Notes under the pieces: generated by a model | What the model was told of the DNA's origin: nothing | The model's input: only the letters and a program-made list of their open reading frames with translations | Database searches by the model: none | Assembly: GCF_026151205.1 (NCBI RefSeq) | Contig: NC_087082.1 | Coordinates: 18,633,401 to 18,693,400, forward strand | Reading direction: 5' to 3' | Source: Bolinopsis microptera | Taxonomy: Eukaryota > Ctenophora > Tentaculata > Lobata > Bolinopsidae | Length of the DNA: 60,000 bases | Shown here: piece by piece, positions 19,821 through 29,441 of the stretch | Numbering within the stretch: the stretch's first letter is position 1 | How the letters are laid out: every line of letters begins with the position of its first letter | Program-made: the position numbers and the translations under genes

Positions 19821-20827
19821 TGACACCCAGAGATAAGGTGAAAGATCAAAAAATTATTATTACCTTCATGAAAGTGTTCATGGTATGGAACCCACCATAA
19901 CCAAAGTGAAACCTGATGTGGTTTTGGCAAATTAGACATTAAGTGACATCCCTACAAAATAGTATCATTAGATATAAATATAACATCACAAAACCTATGG
20001 GTGTCGTCATCTTTTTCGTTCTTTTTACATGCCTGTGCACTGATAAATCTGTTTTCTGTAAGCTCATCACCAGTTACACAGGTTTCTATCATCTGCAAAG
20101 TTTATTTTTGTCTAAGAAAAAAAAAAACATTTATGTTCAATTACAACTATATCATATCACTATTATAAACATGATAATATTGTTATTCTAATATTCTAGT
20201 ACTATTAACGTTGGTAGAATAAAGATAATTTATATTCAATATAACGTTAACAAGAGCCAAGGCAGATAAAGTTTTACCTAATTTATAATCATGTCGAGTG
20301 CAATTAATTCGTTAAGCTCAGTCAGTATCTGAGCGGATTCAGATGTACTCATTTGATAGTGATCAAGTGCTTCCAAACAAAACTGGAATAATTCATAGTC
20401 ATAACATAACTTACGTTATGTATAACCAGTTCCTCTGTATAATATATTATATTCTTTTTTGCAGTGGTCTTACTTCTTGTGGTTCTGTTAGGATCAAGCA
20501 AAGTTTGAAGAACAGATAAAGAAATACGATGATCTAAATAAACATAAAAGAAAAATGAAGACAAAAAATACAAGTAACATCAAAATAAAGATTAAGATTT
20601 TTTTAATAAAGAAGATATATGGAAGTTTAAAAAATTGAGATTATAAAGAAAAAGATTCAGATTGAAAGATATTGAAAGATATAAAGATATTACGTATATA
20701 AAGATATAAATAATAATAATAAGAAAGATTATTATGTTCTGTCCACTCTCTAACATGGAAATGACACTATCGATGTTCATAATGGGACATGTGAATTTGA
20801 TGTGGCTGCACTGAACATTCATTTATG

Positions 20828-20945
20828 ATCGATGTCCTTGCACCTTACATGTCTTGACAGGGTGGTTGGTGTCTTGAATTCCTTTTGACATGAGGTGCAT
20901 CTTAATGGCTTTTCAGCCCAATGCTTACAATCTAAATCAAGTACA
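20828..20945 (-). other. Exon fragment with C2HC zinc finger
   Basis: Reads DCKHWAEKPLRCTSCQKEF, then KTPTTLSRHVRCKDIDHK and a stop: C-x2-C, L-x2-H, x3-C spacing. Preceded by TTATTTTACAG|G and by TTGATTTAG|, both usable acceptors, but neither joins the upstream ORF in phase. Confidence 0.4.
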
Positions 20946-20959
20946 TACTTTAGTACGCT

Positions 20960-21679
20960 TCTGGAGGCTTCCCTGTAAAATAAGGGTAGGTTATTGATAA
21001 ATATAAATAGTGCCTTACTATCTTTTCAGCGATTTGAGCCCTTAGTCTTTCGAAGTCTTTTTTCTCTATCGGTAGTAGTTTTCGTGGAATACAAGCACAA
21101 ATAGCGTACTCTCTTGGTTGGACGGTTCCTCTTTTTCTGTGTACGAGCATCTTTCTAGACTTGCTGGCTCTATCTCCTAGTACATTCCTCTTCTGATTGA
21201 GATAATTCTCTATCATTGACTGTTTTTTTTTCTTTATGCACAGATATGTCCACTTTTTTACAAAAAGCTTTGGAAAATTCAATCTCTTGTTTACTGCCGT
21301 TGACTTCAACCCAGGCACATACTGGTATGAGGTGCTCTTTTATTCTGATTGATGGTTCTGGTAATACCTCCACAGGGTCCTCAGTCGGTAACGCCAACGA
21401 ACATGGAGTTGGTACGCCCAGTGCCTCATCGTGAGCCACCTGGCACTCCATCCTTGTGACCGTTTTCCTGAGCAGGAGATTCCGTTTTGGGTCCTTCATA
21501 GCCTCCTTTAGTGTGATATACATTTCAGCGGTTAGTGGTCTACGTTTGTCACGCTTCCGCTTAAAGACGTTGTTAACCTGGCTCTGAGTCAACTTAAGCC
21601 CATTTTGCGCGAATAATCTCTGCCAATCTTTACAAGAAATGTTATTTGACAATGGAAATGCATTAATGGTCTTTATCAT
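20960..21679 (-). CDS. Unidentified DNA-binding-like ORF, probably frameshifted
   Basis: One frame (21679-21170, 169 codons) reads CKDWQRLFAQNGLKLTQSQ, VNNVFKRKRDKRRPLTAEMY and VEVNGSKQEIEFSKAFCKKV. After a run of nine T at about 21225-21233 coding quality moves to another frame (SMIENYLNQKRNVLGD, PREYAICACIPRKLLPIEKK, RLRAQIAEKI), ending at a plausible donor ATA|GTAAGG near 21021. A one-base slip in the homopolymer would join them. The N-terminal helix-turn-helix-like stretch suggests DNA binding. Family unknown. Confidence 0.4.
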
Positions 21680-21689
21680 TTTTATAGCA

Positions 21690-21974
21690 TCAAGTTGTAT
21701 TCGTGCTCACCTTCATCTTCTTATCTACCACGTTTCTTGCATGTTGGTATTCTGAAACATCAGCTGTTCCATCCTCCTTTTTAGCTTTTGTCTCACTCTT
21801 ATTTAGCATGTAGACTTCTTTCACCTTGGCTCCCCCGCAAGTGATAAATAGCCCCAACTTCCTAGTATCATCTGTCTCTCCCAGCCCCATCCCCATAATG
21901 TAGAACTCGAGATCTTCGACCCATTCCTCATAATTCTGTCCCTCAGCAAATACTCTCATACCCACGTGTGCCAT
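21690..21974 (-). CDS. Retroelement gag-like ORF (gag1), block B copy
   Basis: ATG at 21974; 94 codons, truncated at its C terminus by the 2.5-kb segment. Shares NYEEWVEDLEFYIMGMG and TCGGAKVKEVY with the block A copy. A third 5' remnant of only seven codons sits at 26106-26126. Confidence 0.6.
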   Translation of the reverse strand: MAHVGMRVFAEGQNYEEWVEDLEFYIMGMGLGETDDTRKLGLFITCGGAKVKEVYMLNKSETKAKKEDGTADVSEYQHARNVVDKKMKVSTNTT

Positions 21975-21996
21975 CTTTTCACCTCGTCGCCAATAA

Positions 21997-22080
21997 TGTA
22001 TCTTCTATAGGACTCACAGAAACTAAACATATAGCTCAAAGCTGAACCCATGAAGTTAATAAGTTAGTACAATACAATAC
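21997..22080 (-). repeat. 84-bp LTR-like repeat (block B)
   Basis: Single copy directly upstream of gag1 on the minus strand; block A has a tandem pair here. TG...CA ends and a following TGGCGACGAGG as in block A. Confidence 0.5.
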
Positions 22081-22599
22081 TAACCCTAACTGTAACCCAA
22101 ACCCTTACTCTAACCAATTAAGCCGACTGGTTAGTGAGGCATCATGTCCCCTCTAATGTTGCCAATTGTCGACACATGTCGACATATGCCGACATTTGCC
22201 GACAATGTACGCTGTGTACTTTCGCAAGCATACAGATTTTGCTTTAATATATGCAGAATATGCCAATCAAAAAGCCAAATCTCTATCTGCAGAGTTCAAG
22301 ATTTTCTCATTGGTTTTTAAAAACAGTAAAAGACATATACTATTTTAAATTTCAATTAAACTCATTGTAAGATACATTGAATTACTTCAGGTCAGTTCAA
22401 AGGAGGTCGCCGGCTTTGAAGATTAATTTGTATCGGCGTCCCTGGGATACTTCTGGCATGGGACATATACTTAATAGCTGCTCTTTAGTCACCTCGGACT
22501 CTGGCTTCCCCCAAGGCTCGAAATGTAATTTACTAGTCAATGCAATTGACTTGTAAAATTGCACGACAATTCCATTGACATAGTCTTATCACATGATAA

Positions 22600-22895
22600 G
22601 ATCCACTAGCTGGAACGATAACACCTTCATTCGTGCTCTCTGCAACTTGACTAGCAATGGCTTCATCTGGTTCAGAGCGTGAAGATACATCAGGAATAAT
22701 AGGATTATTTCTACTCTTTGTAGATTGTGTTACAATATCTTCATCTGGTTCAGAGCGTGAAGATTCATCAGGAATAATAGGATTATATTTTCTTCTTTTT
22801 TTAGGTTGTGTTACAATATCATTGTGTGTTAGAAGACATGGTAAAAGTAAAATTGTAGCTATAAAAGGTAGTAAAAGATTGATGAGTCGATGAAA
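22600..22895 (-). other. Minus-strand frame with a 26-residue duplication, block B
   Basis: Counterpart of 7440-7750 with a small length change in the second unit. It shows the same SSRSEPDED pattern and the same hydrophobic upstream stretch. Confidence 0.3.
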
Positions 22896-23009
22896 AAAGA
22901 TTCAGAAATACGATGATCTAAATAAACATAAAAGAAAAATGAAGACAAAAAAACAAGTAACATCAAAATAAAGATTAAGATTTTTTTAATAAAGAAGATA
23001 TGGAAGTTA

Positions 23010-23890
23010 AAAATAGCGAGATTATAAAGAAAAAGATTCAGATTGAAAGATGTAAAGATATAATAAGATATAAAGATATCAGCAACCTACATTGTCCTAC
23101 AAATACCCTCCAACAATCAGATCTAAAGTACTTAAATTATACAAAAAAGTATATAATGAAGCTAACATTGACTCAGAAACATTGAAATGTAATTGTGCGT
23201 CAAATCGTTATACAGATCCTACTCATAAACATGTCATTACGGGAGAGCTGAGCTATCAATGATCAATAATGATAAACTTCGTAATCTCCTAATGAAAGGA
23301 TTAAATTATAGAGACCAAGCTAAACCATGCACTGAAAAAGCTTTAAAATGAGTAAAGACGGCACCCAAAAGCTATTGCGATAAATTGTCTAATTTATGGC
23401 ATAAACCTATAGAAGAGTTTCAAGAGTGGAAAACACTAATCATAGAGCAAGTGAAAATTCAACTGCAAGGAGCTAAACCATATCCCTATTATTCAGTATT
23501 ATCAGATGTTGAAGTCTTAGCAGATTTAGATGAGCTTCATAAAGATTTTGTATTGGTTCCTACCGATAAAGCCAAAAATAATATTACTATTGTTTGTAAA
23601 AAGTTCTATATTAGTATGATTAAAAAGGAATTATCATCGAATACTTTTACTAAATTTAATCATTTGCAGTAGATTATATAATTAATGAGCATAAAGCATT
23701 CTTACTTAAACATCGTATTAAATTTGATGAAGGTAATAGTAAATTACCTTATTTATATATTACACCAAAACAGCATAAAAAGCCAGTCGGAATTAGATTA
23801 TATAACGTCTGGTAGTGGAAGTAGTTTACAACAATTATCAGTCTATCTTAGCATTTGTATTAAATCTATGCTTCACTCAGCTAAAAATAA
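23010..23890 (+). pseudogene. Penelope-type reverse transcriptase fragment, block B
   Basis: The better copy of 7880-8720. It retains DLDELHKDFVLVPTDKAKNN and ITIVCKKFYISMIKKELSS, then LPYLYITPKQHKKPVGIR and SGSGSSLQQLSVYLS, the N-terminal RT blocks of the Penelope-like family. Frameshifts near 23262 and 23795 and stops at 23350 and 23670 disable it. The catalytic core downstream is missing. It ends where the opposing gag2 fragment begins, at the same point as in block A. Confidence 0.7.
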
Positions 23891-23892
23891 AT

Positions 23893-24420
23893 CTATTGCC
23901 AAGTGGTCCAACAACAACTTCCTCAGACTCAGATAGTTCGAGTCAGCTACATTCTCCGGCGCACACAAAGCTTTTAACAGCTTGAATATTTCAGCGTCAC
24001 ATTCAGATATGAACATCGCTACATTCTTTTTTATGATCAAGGTTCGCTCTGCTGCGTTACTGTTGTCGTCTGCTAGGTCCGGCACTGCCCCCATCCATGA
24101 ATTAGCTAGGGCGTGAAATTCGAATCTTTCCACCCAGTTTATAAATTTTAAAAATTCAACTTAATGAAGGCAGGAAACTGCGATATTTTCAAAGTTTCAA
24201 AGGTCACAGCAATTGTTTCATTTAAAAGATCTACATTTAATATAAATCCCTTACTTGTAAGCGCCATAGTCAGTGCCCGAATTTTATCTCTTTTGTCCTC
24301 CACAGGTAGTGAGTGGAGGACGCTCCCTATTGTAGCATTAGCCCTTTTATCTCTGGATCCTGAAATAGGACTTGTGAAGTGCTTATAATTAGTATTTACT
24401 GTGATTCCATTCAAATTATC
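23893..24420 (-). pseudogene. Ty3-type gag fragment (gag2), block B
   Basis: Reads KFINWVERFEFHALANSWM, KKNVAMFISECDAEIFKLLK and DSNYLSLRKLLLDHLA, a clear Ty3/Gypsy Gag N-terminal pattern. Upstream, another frame (24414-24148) gives DKIRALTMALTSKGFILNVD and ETIAVTFETLKISQFPAFIK, joined to the first part through a frameshift near 24150. No nucleocapsid or pol. Confidence 0.6.
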
Positions 24421-24620
24421 TTCTAACTATATGAACTAGGGCCCGGGAAAAGTATTCAACTTCAAGGCTGACTAACGTGTATTGTCCCTACCTCTGAATC
24501 TGGTCCTGCCAGCTCAGTCAAATAAAAAGCCGATACACAAAATTACGATACCCATAATTACGATACATTTTTGCTGATCCAGTAATATGTATGGTGTTAC
24601 TATCATGGTAACAAGTAATA

Positions 24621-24635
24621 CCCCCCCCCCCCCCC
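24621..24635. repeat. Poly(C) run, 15 bases
   Basis: Seen directly; followed by GGGCCCC. Prone to length error in sequencing. Confidence 0.9.
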
Positions 24636-24764
24636 GGGCCCCTTCAACCTACCTCTGTAGTGCTGATGCAACTATGGTAACTATGGTAACTATGGTAACT
24701 AGTGGTAACACAATGTTTAACCTACCTCTTATACTGCTTGATAGACACAGTCTCCACCACACCA

Positions 24765-25726
24765 CTAATATCCCCTACGTCCCAACACACTGGATCCGCG
24801 TACTCCTTGCACGTGCGCCGCGAAGTAGCGCTTCTGCAGCACATCATATGGGTCCTGCTGCGCAATCCGCACTTGATAGTCAGAGTCAGTGGACCTGATA
24901 GAGGCCCGGCTAGAACTACGAGACATGTGGTCTGAGGACCACAAGGACCAGTGATCAGACTGCACAGAGCTGCCTCTAGAGTGTAGTTCTAGTAGAGAGC
25001 GGAGGGAGCTGATGGAGGGAGTGCGGCGGTGTAACTGAGGGGAACTGTGTTTTGGGGAGCTAGCTGTGATGGGTCTCCTTCCTGAACCACCTCGCTGGAA
25101 GTTACTGAGATTCTCGTAAATGTGGGAACTAGACTGGGACTCCGCTGAGGACTGTCTCTGTAGTGCTGATCCGTAACCGGAACTAGAACCAATTGACCTG
25201 TCTGAAGATTGCCTGACAAATGGCTGGGTTTTTGAGGTGCTCTGCTGAGCTGTAAGGGAGGGTTTCCTAGAGCCACTCTCAGCATGGCGCTGCGCCCCGA
25301 CCTGCTGATTCCGGCCGTACTCTATCTTTTGCTGCTGCGCCTGGAAGCGCGCTTGTTGCTGGTGGAACTGCTGACGGGAGAGGAGGCGCTGATCTATTTT
25401 CCTTGTAGCTTTTTGTTTTCCTTTAGACTTAGAGTTTACACATCTAATTTTTGTAACAACTATGTCCTCGGATCGATTATCTACAATGCGATTTCTCTTT
25501 TGTCCTACTGTTATAACGACAGACGCCGTCGAAGCCTCTGTAGGTACATCAGGGGCCTCTGTAGTCACATCGGGGGCCTCTGTGGACACATCGGGGGCCT
25601 CTGTGGTCACGTCAGGGGCCTCTGTGGTCACGTCAGGGGCCTCTGTGGTCACATCAGGGGCCTCTGTAGTCACACCGGGAGCCTCTATAGGCACATCAGG
25701 AGCCCCTGTGGTCACGTCAGGGGCCC
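24765..25726 (-). CDS. 3' exon with ten 7-residue APDVTTE repeats and an S/Q-rich tail
   Basis: The frame opens at a good acceptor (TTTTTGTCTTCAG|GGGCC at 25727) with no ATG, so this is an internal-to-3' exon of about 320 codons ending in TAG. Ten 21-bp units encode [GE]AP[DG]V[TPS][TI] repeats. Then come a basic stretch (SKGKQKATRKIDQR), a Gln-rich segment (RQQFHQQQARFQAQQQK) and a long Ser-rich tail with phosphosite-like SRSSSRASIRS. The end, DPYDVLQKRYFAAHV, is not low-complexity and may be a short linear motif. Disordered cytoplasmic or nuclear protein inferred. Upstream exons are not identified. Confidence 0.55.
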
Positions 25727-25741
25727 CTGAAGACAAAAACA

Positions 25742-26300
25742 AGTAAAATCAAAGTAAAGGTTAAGATCTTTTTAATAAAGAAGATATGGAAGTTTAAAAT
25801 AGCGAGATAACATAGAAGTATAGAAAAAGATTCAGATTGAAAGATATAAAGATATCATATAAAGATATAAATAATAATAATAAGAAAGATATCTAATAAA
25901 GGTAAAAATAAGTTTAGCTTGGTTTCTGCTCATTTCCTCAAGTGTCTGTCCCCGCACGCATCCACTGCAGCAGTACAGACTCCGCCCGGTTGCACTAGAG
26001 TGGATGATTGAACATAACTACAAATGAGAAATACAAATCAACTGATCTCAAACACAGCCTCCTGGAGTTGATGCCATTCCTGCAAGGATATATAAGATTA
26101 ACAGCTCTCATACCCACGTGTGCCATCTTTTCACCTCGTCGCCAATAATGTATCTTCTATAGGACTCACAGAAACTAAACATATAGCTGAAAGCTGAACC
26201 CCTGAAGTTAATAAGTTAGTACAATACAATATACAGACTCCGCCTGGTTACAAGGGGTTGCCTCATCGCCTATGTATCACCAATTGTTGGTAAAGTCACT
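25742..26300. repeat. Mosaic of dispersed repeat fragments
   Basis: 25765-25900 is a copy of the AAG/AT-rich repeat. About 25905-25990 and 26235-26270 hold CCGCACGCATCCA / CTCCGCCTGGTT fragments like 455-510. 26106-26126 is the first seven codons of gag1, and 26149-26230 is an LTR-like repeat. No intact gene. Confidence 0.6.
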
Positions 26301-26454
26301 GTGTTGAGTTGTGTTGGTGGTGGTGGTGGGCCGTGGGGTTGATGGAGGGGTTCTTCTGGAGTTGGCGGCGCTGTCACAAGCTAACATGTCCGTGATACAC
26401 TCTTACGCTGCCGCTATTGACTCTGTTAGTTGTCCAATAATCCTTACATGATGG

Positions 26455-26548
26455 CCTAGCCTCATTGCCTATTATAACACCATACAACCATATGATGACA
26501 TCTATCATACATCTATATCAGGTGCAGGGGATATTTTTGTAATTTTTG
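26455..26548. repeat. Dispersed repeat, copy 3 (TTGCCTCATCGCC family)
   Basis: Same family as 508-550 and 12590-12680, with ACCATACAACCATATGATGA and the CAGGGGATATTTTTGTAATT end. Confidence 0.65.
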
Positions 26549-26689
26549 GGGTATTATAGGGAATGCCTTCATGGGTTCCGGAAATCCCCCATAATAAGGT
26601 CCCCATAATACCCCAATAATAATGCTGTAGTGGAATGAACTGACTGATACTAGAAATTTTAAAACTCGATGTTCTCATACCCTGGTTGT

Positions 26690-26880
26690 CTACGCTATAA
26701 CTTTTTCCACATTTGGTGTAATGTTTTGTGACACAAAGGCAATTAAAAGCAGTGTAAGTTTTACATTTGTTGCAATTAAAGTGATTGGCTGCTTTTTCTT
26801 GTATCGGCGCTGGTGCAGTGGTTGATAGGCCGGTGGGGGTGGTATGTTCATCATTCTTCTTCGTCTGACACCAAGTTATA
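26690..26880 (-). other. Cys-rich exon-like segment
   Basis: Inside a 203-codon minus-strand frame (27116-26505) only the middle looks protein-like: FNCNKCKTYTAFNCLCVTKH, then YTKCGKSYS, giving C-x2-C, C-x-C and a final C, preceded by a Thr/Pro linker. This resembles a small zinc-binding C-terminal domain, as some DNA transposases have, but no family is certain. The 5' part of the frame is read from the MITE at 27011 and is not real. Confidence 0.3.
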
Positions 26881-27010
26881 AAATGAAAACAGGATTCATG
26901 TGCTAAACCTGTACCTAATGCAGGAATAGTGAAATATAAATAATAATAATAATCCAACAATACATAACATAACAGATTCAAAGTGATTGGTTGCCTTCCG
27001 ACAGCCACTA

Positions 27011-27466
27011 CCTTACAAGACATATTTATAACGTACGAAATGTGGCGGTTTTCCGAAAATTTCGCCATATTTTCGGACCGCCAAAATTTCGGTCGTCGTA
27101 ATAGAATCCGTCGCATTATATTTTAGCTTATTTCAATGACTGTGCCTTCACTGCTTTATTTTGTTTCTAAAAAGTATAAATAAATAAATTCTGGCATCTT
27201 GGGACAAATTATCACCACACCAATGACGAATTGAATGTTAAGCAATACAGTTTAAATTTGCATTAAAATACATGTATGTGCTAACATGAAAGTCTTACAG
27301 TCTTAATACAAACTAAGTTTGAACATGATTTTACCGAATTTCAGAAATTACCCTTATTTTCTGTGACGTCCGAAATTTGACGGTTTTTGTTCAATTTCGC
27401 CATATTTTCGGACCGCCAAAATTTCGGTCGTCGCAAATTGGTCCGCCACAAAAAAGTCTTGTAAGG
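27011..27466. mobile_element. MITE with TA target duplication
   Basis: The ends CCTTACAAGAC and GTCTTGTAAGG are perfect inverted repeats, each flanked by TA. A 41-bp sequence starting TTCGCCATATTTTCGGACCG occurs twice inside (27058 and 27394) in direct orientation. A TA duplication points to a Tc1/mariner-like relation. No transposase. Confidence 0.6.
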
Positions 27467-29441
27467 TACCTCGTTCTTTTCAAAAGGTGAAAACATCCTC
27501 AGGTGTTTGGATGTTTGCTAGCTGTTGCAAGTGCTCTATTCTTTTTACATATCTCTAAATGTTGCCGAATTCTCCCCAGCTTATGGCTGCTCGACTGGCA
27601 ACCAGGACAATGAAAATGATTCTTGTGTAGAATTCTGCTTACTTAAAATTATCTTTATATCTTTTAATCCCCGAACAGTCCAATGAAGAGCAATGCGAAA
27701 ATACAAAGTTTTCGAGATAAACTGTGTGGAGCTGATTGGTGTATCGTTTTTGTTAAATACGCTTATAAATACGCTTAATGGGTAGGATAGTTACAAAAGT
27801 ACCAAATAAAACTTTTTGGAATAAAGGTGTCAATAAATAAATTTAGTACAAGGTTAGATAACTCTACTCTAGTTATTCCAATAAACTCTCACAGATGTTA
27901 TTGGTTGATTAGTGAGTAGTGTATGATTATTGAGCTGAGTGAGTGTACACTGATCTATGTTCACAATCCAATATCAATCAATATTCTTTATAAGTAATTT
28001 AACTGTGATTTGGTAAAGTAGTAGCTCTCTCAGAGCTATACTGTTCACTCTTACTTGTGCTGGTTTCTGCTCTCTCTTTTCCTTTGTAGGCGTAGGTTTT
28101 CTTTGCAGGATTTGCCTGAGATTAATAAATTATTTAGTACTTAATAGCAGCTAGTGTAATACAGACCTACGGCCAGGACTTCGCTATCGTGGAAGGTAGT
28201 GCTTTCTTTCTACGGAGTGCTTTCTTTCTACGTCAATGGTCATAGTTTGTAATGGAATAAATTTACGGACATTAGTTGATTTTCTTCACTATTTATAAAC
28301 AGTACTTATTTTATTCTTCCACGGTACTTTTAAAAGTATATTATAACTCTGTTTATCTATTAAATTACTCTTCCCACATTAATACGGGTGTGATCAGGAG
28401 CAGATTTTGCATCCAATTACAAATCTGCAATACAAATCTGCATATTAATCTGATAGATTATTATAGCTTCTAATCAGAATCTATCATAATCTCGTGATTC
28501 GATTCAGAAACAGATTAAACTCCGCAAACTCAGTAAAGTTCCAAACATCCATAACATCCTACATTACCTTTATCAGGAATAAGTAATAATCAATATTATA
28601 ATATTACCATAATATACAAATATCTGGATTGGACAGTCCTTCACAACTGTTGTGACACAGCTGGAGTAGCTGGTGTGTGACAGGGAGGCTCGGTTATCTG
28701 GATTTTCTTTGTGACAGTACTTGACGTCACAAAGTAACTGTTGGGATCACGTTTCAGTAGTGGAAATTCAAATTTTCTACTAACTTTTTCAGTGCATCAT
28801 TAAGAACATGATACTCTGTGGCTAACCAGTAGATTGGTGGAGAACTTGACGTAGTTCTGGAAAATCATATTCACTACGACACTACTGATGCATTTTCTTT
28901 GAGTAAGTCATGTTAGCATTGATAGAACAAGGGAAACCAGTGACTTCCTATAAGGCAACTTGCTAAAGGGGATAAAACAAAGGTAAATAACATCATCAAT
29001 ATTATTATATGATAAATACTATATAAATATAGTTAGTAGCTGAGAGACTAGTAAAAGTAACTATGTGAAACTCTAGTCACTACTCAATGTAAGAACTCTA
29101 AATACAACCTTGAGTAGGAAACCGACGTTACAGCATGTTGGTATGTATATGTACCAACTACCAATCCAAAGGTTAATGATACATACCACTATAAAGTAAC
29201 ATTGCTAGCAATTTGTTAATCAGAAGTTGTACTTTACAACACTTCCTCGTGTGTGTGATAATACTTGGTTACCGGAGAATATTTCTTACTAAAAGTAGAC
29301 TTTTAAATCGAAAAAGCTCATATTTTCATATATTTTTAGCCAAATTCAGTAATTTGGCAAACTGAAGTTCCACGATTGTTTTTGCTCTTAACGTTTCAGT
29401 TATCGAACAGTGCAGATTATTATTATTTTCGTTAATTTTAG
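27467..29441. other. No gene recognised; possible 5' region of the 7TM gene
   Basis: Contains a diverged dispersed repeat at 27750-27968 (see 13936-14312). Otherwise AT-rich without supported exons. A first 5' exon of the receptor gene could lie here, because its first coding exon begins after a good acceptor. Confidence 0.4.

Larger units (their letters stand above)
19163..21700 (-). mobile_element. 2.5-kb segment splitting the gag-like ORF of block B
   Basis: Block A reads without interruption from CTTGGCCCCAGTGG to GCTCACCTTCATCT; in block B these are 2.5 kb apart. The segment holds several minus-strand exon-like pieces, described separately. No clear terminal repeats or target duplication are visible, so deletion from block A is as possible as insertion into B. 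Part of it (19490-20120) recurs at 10430-10850. Confidence 0.5.
16867..24336 (-). repeat. Block B: composite repeat module, copy 2
   Basis: Second copy of block A in the same orientation. It differs by an LTR-like insertion (16911-16994), an expanded 39-bp repeat, a 2.5-kb segment (19163-21700) inside the gag-like ORF, the full-length RT strand missing from A, and no hAT insertion. It is the better guide to the ancestral order. Confidence 0.8.

Noticed and set aside
24989-25730. Alternative ORFs overlapping the APDVTTE exon (Gly/His- and Thr/Ser-rich)
   Set aside because: Frame shadows of the 21-bp repeat and Ser-rich tail; no splice support.
26505-27116. Single 203-codon minus-strand gene
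   Set aside because: Its first third is read from a MITE and its end is low-complexity; only a central Cys-rich segment looks coding.
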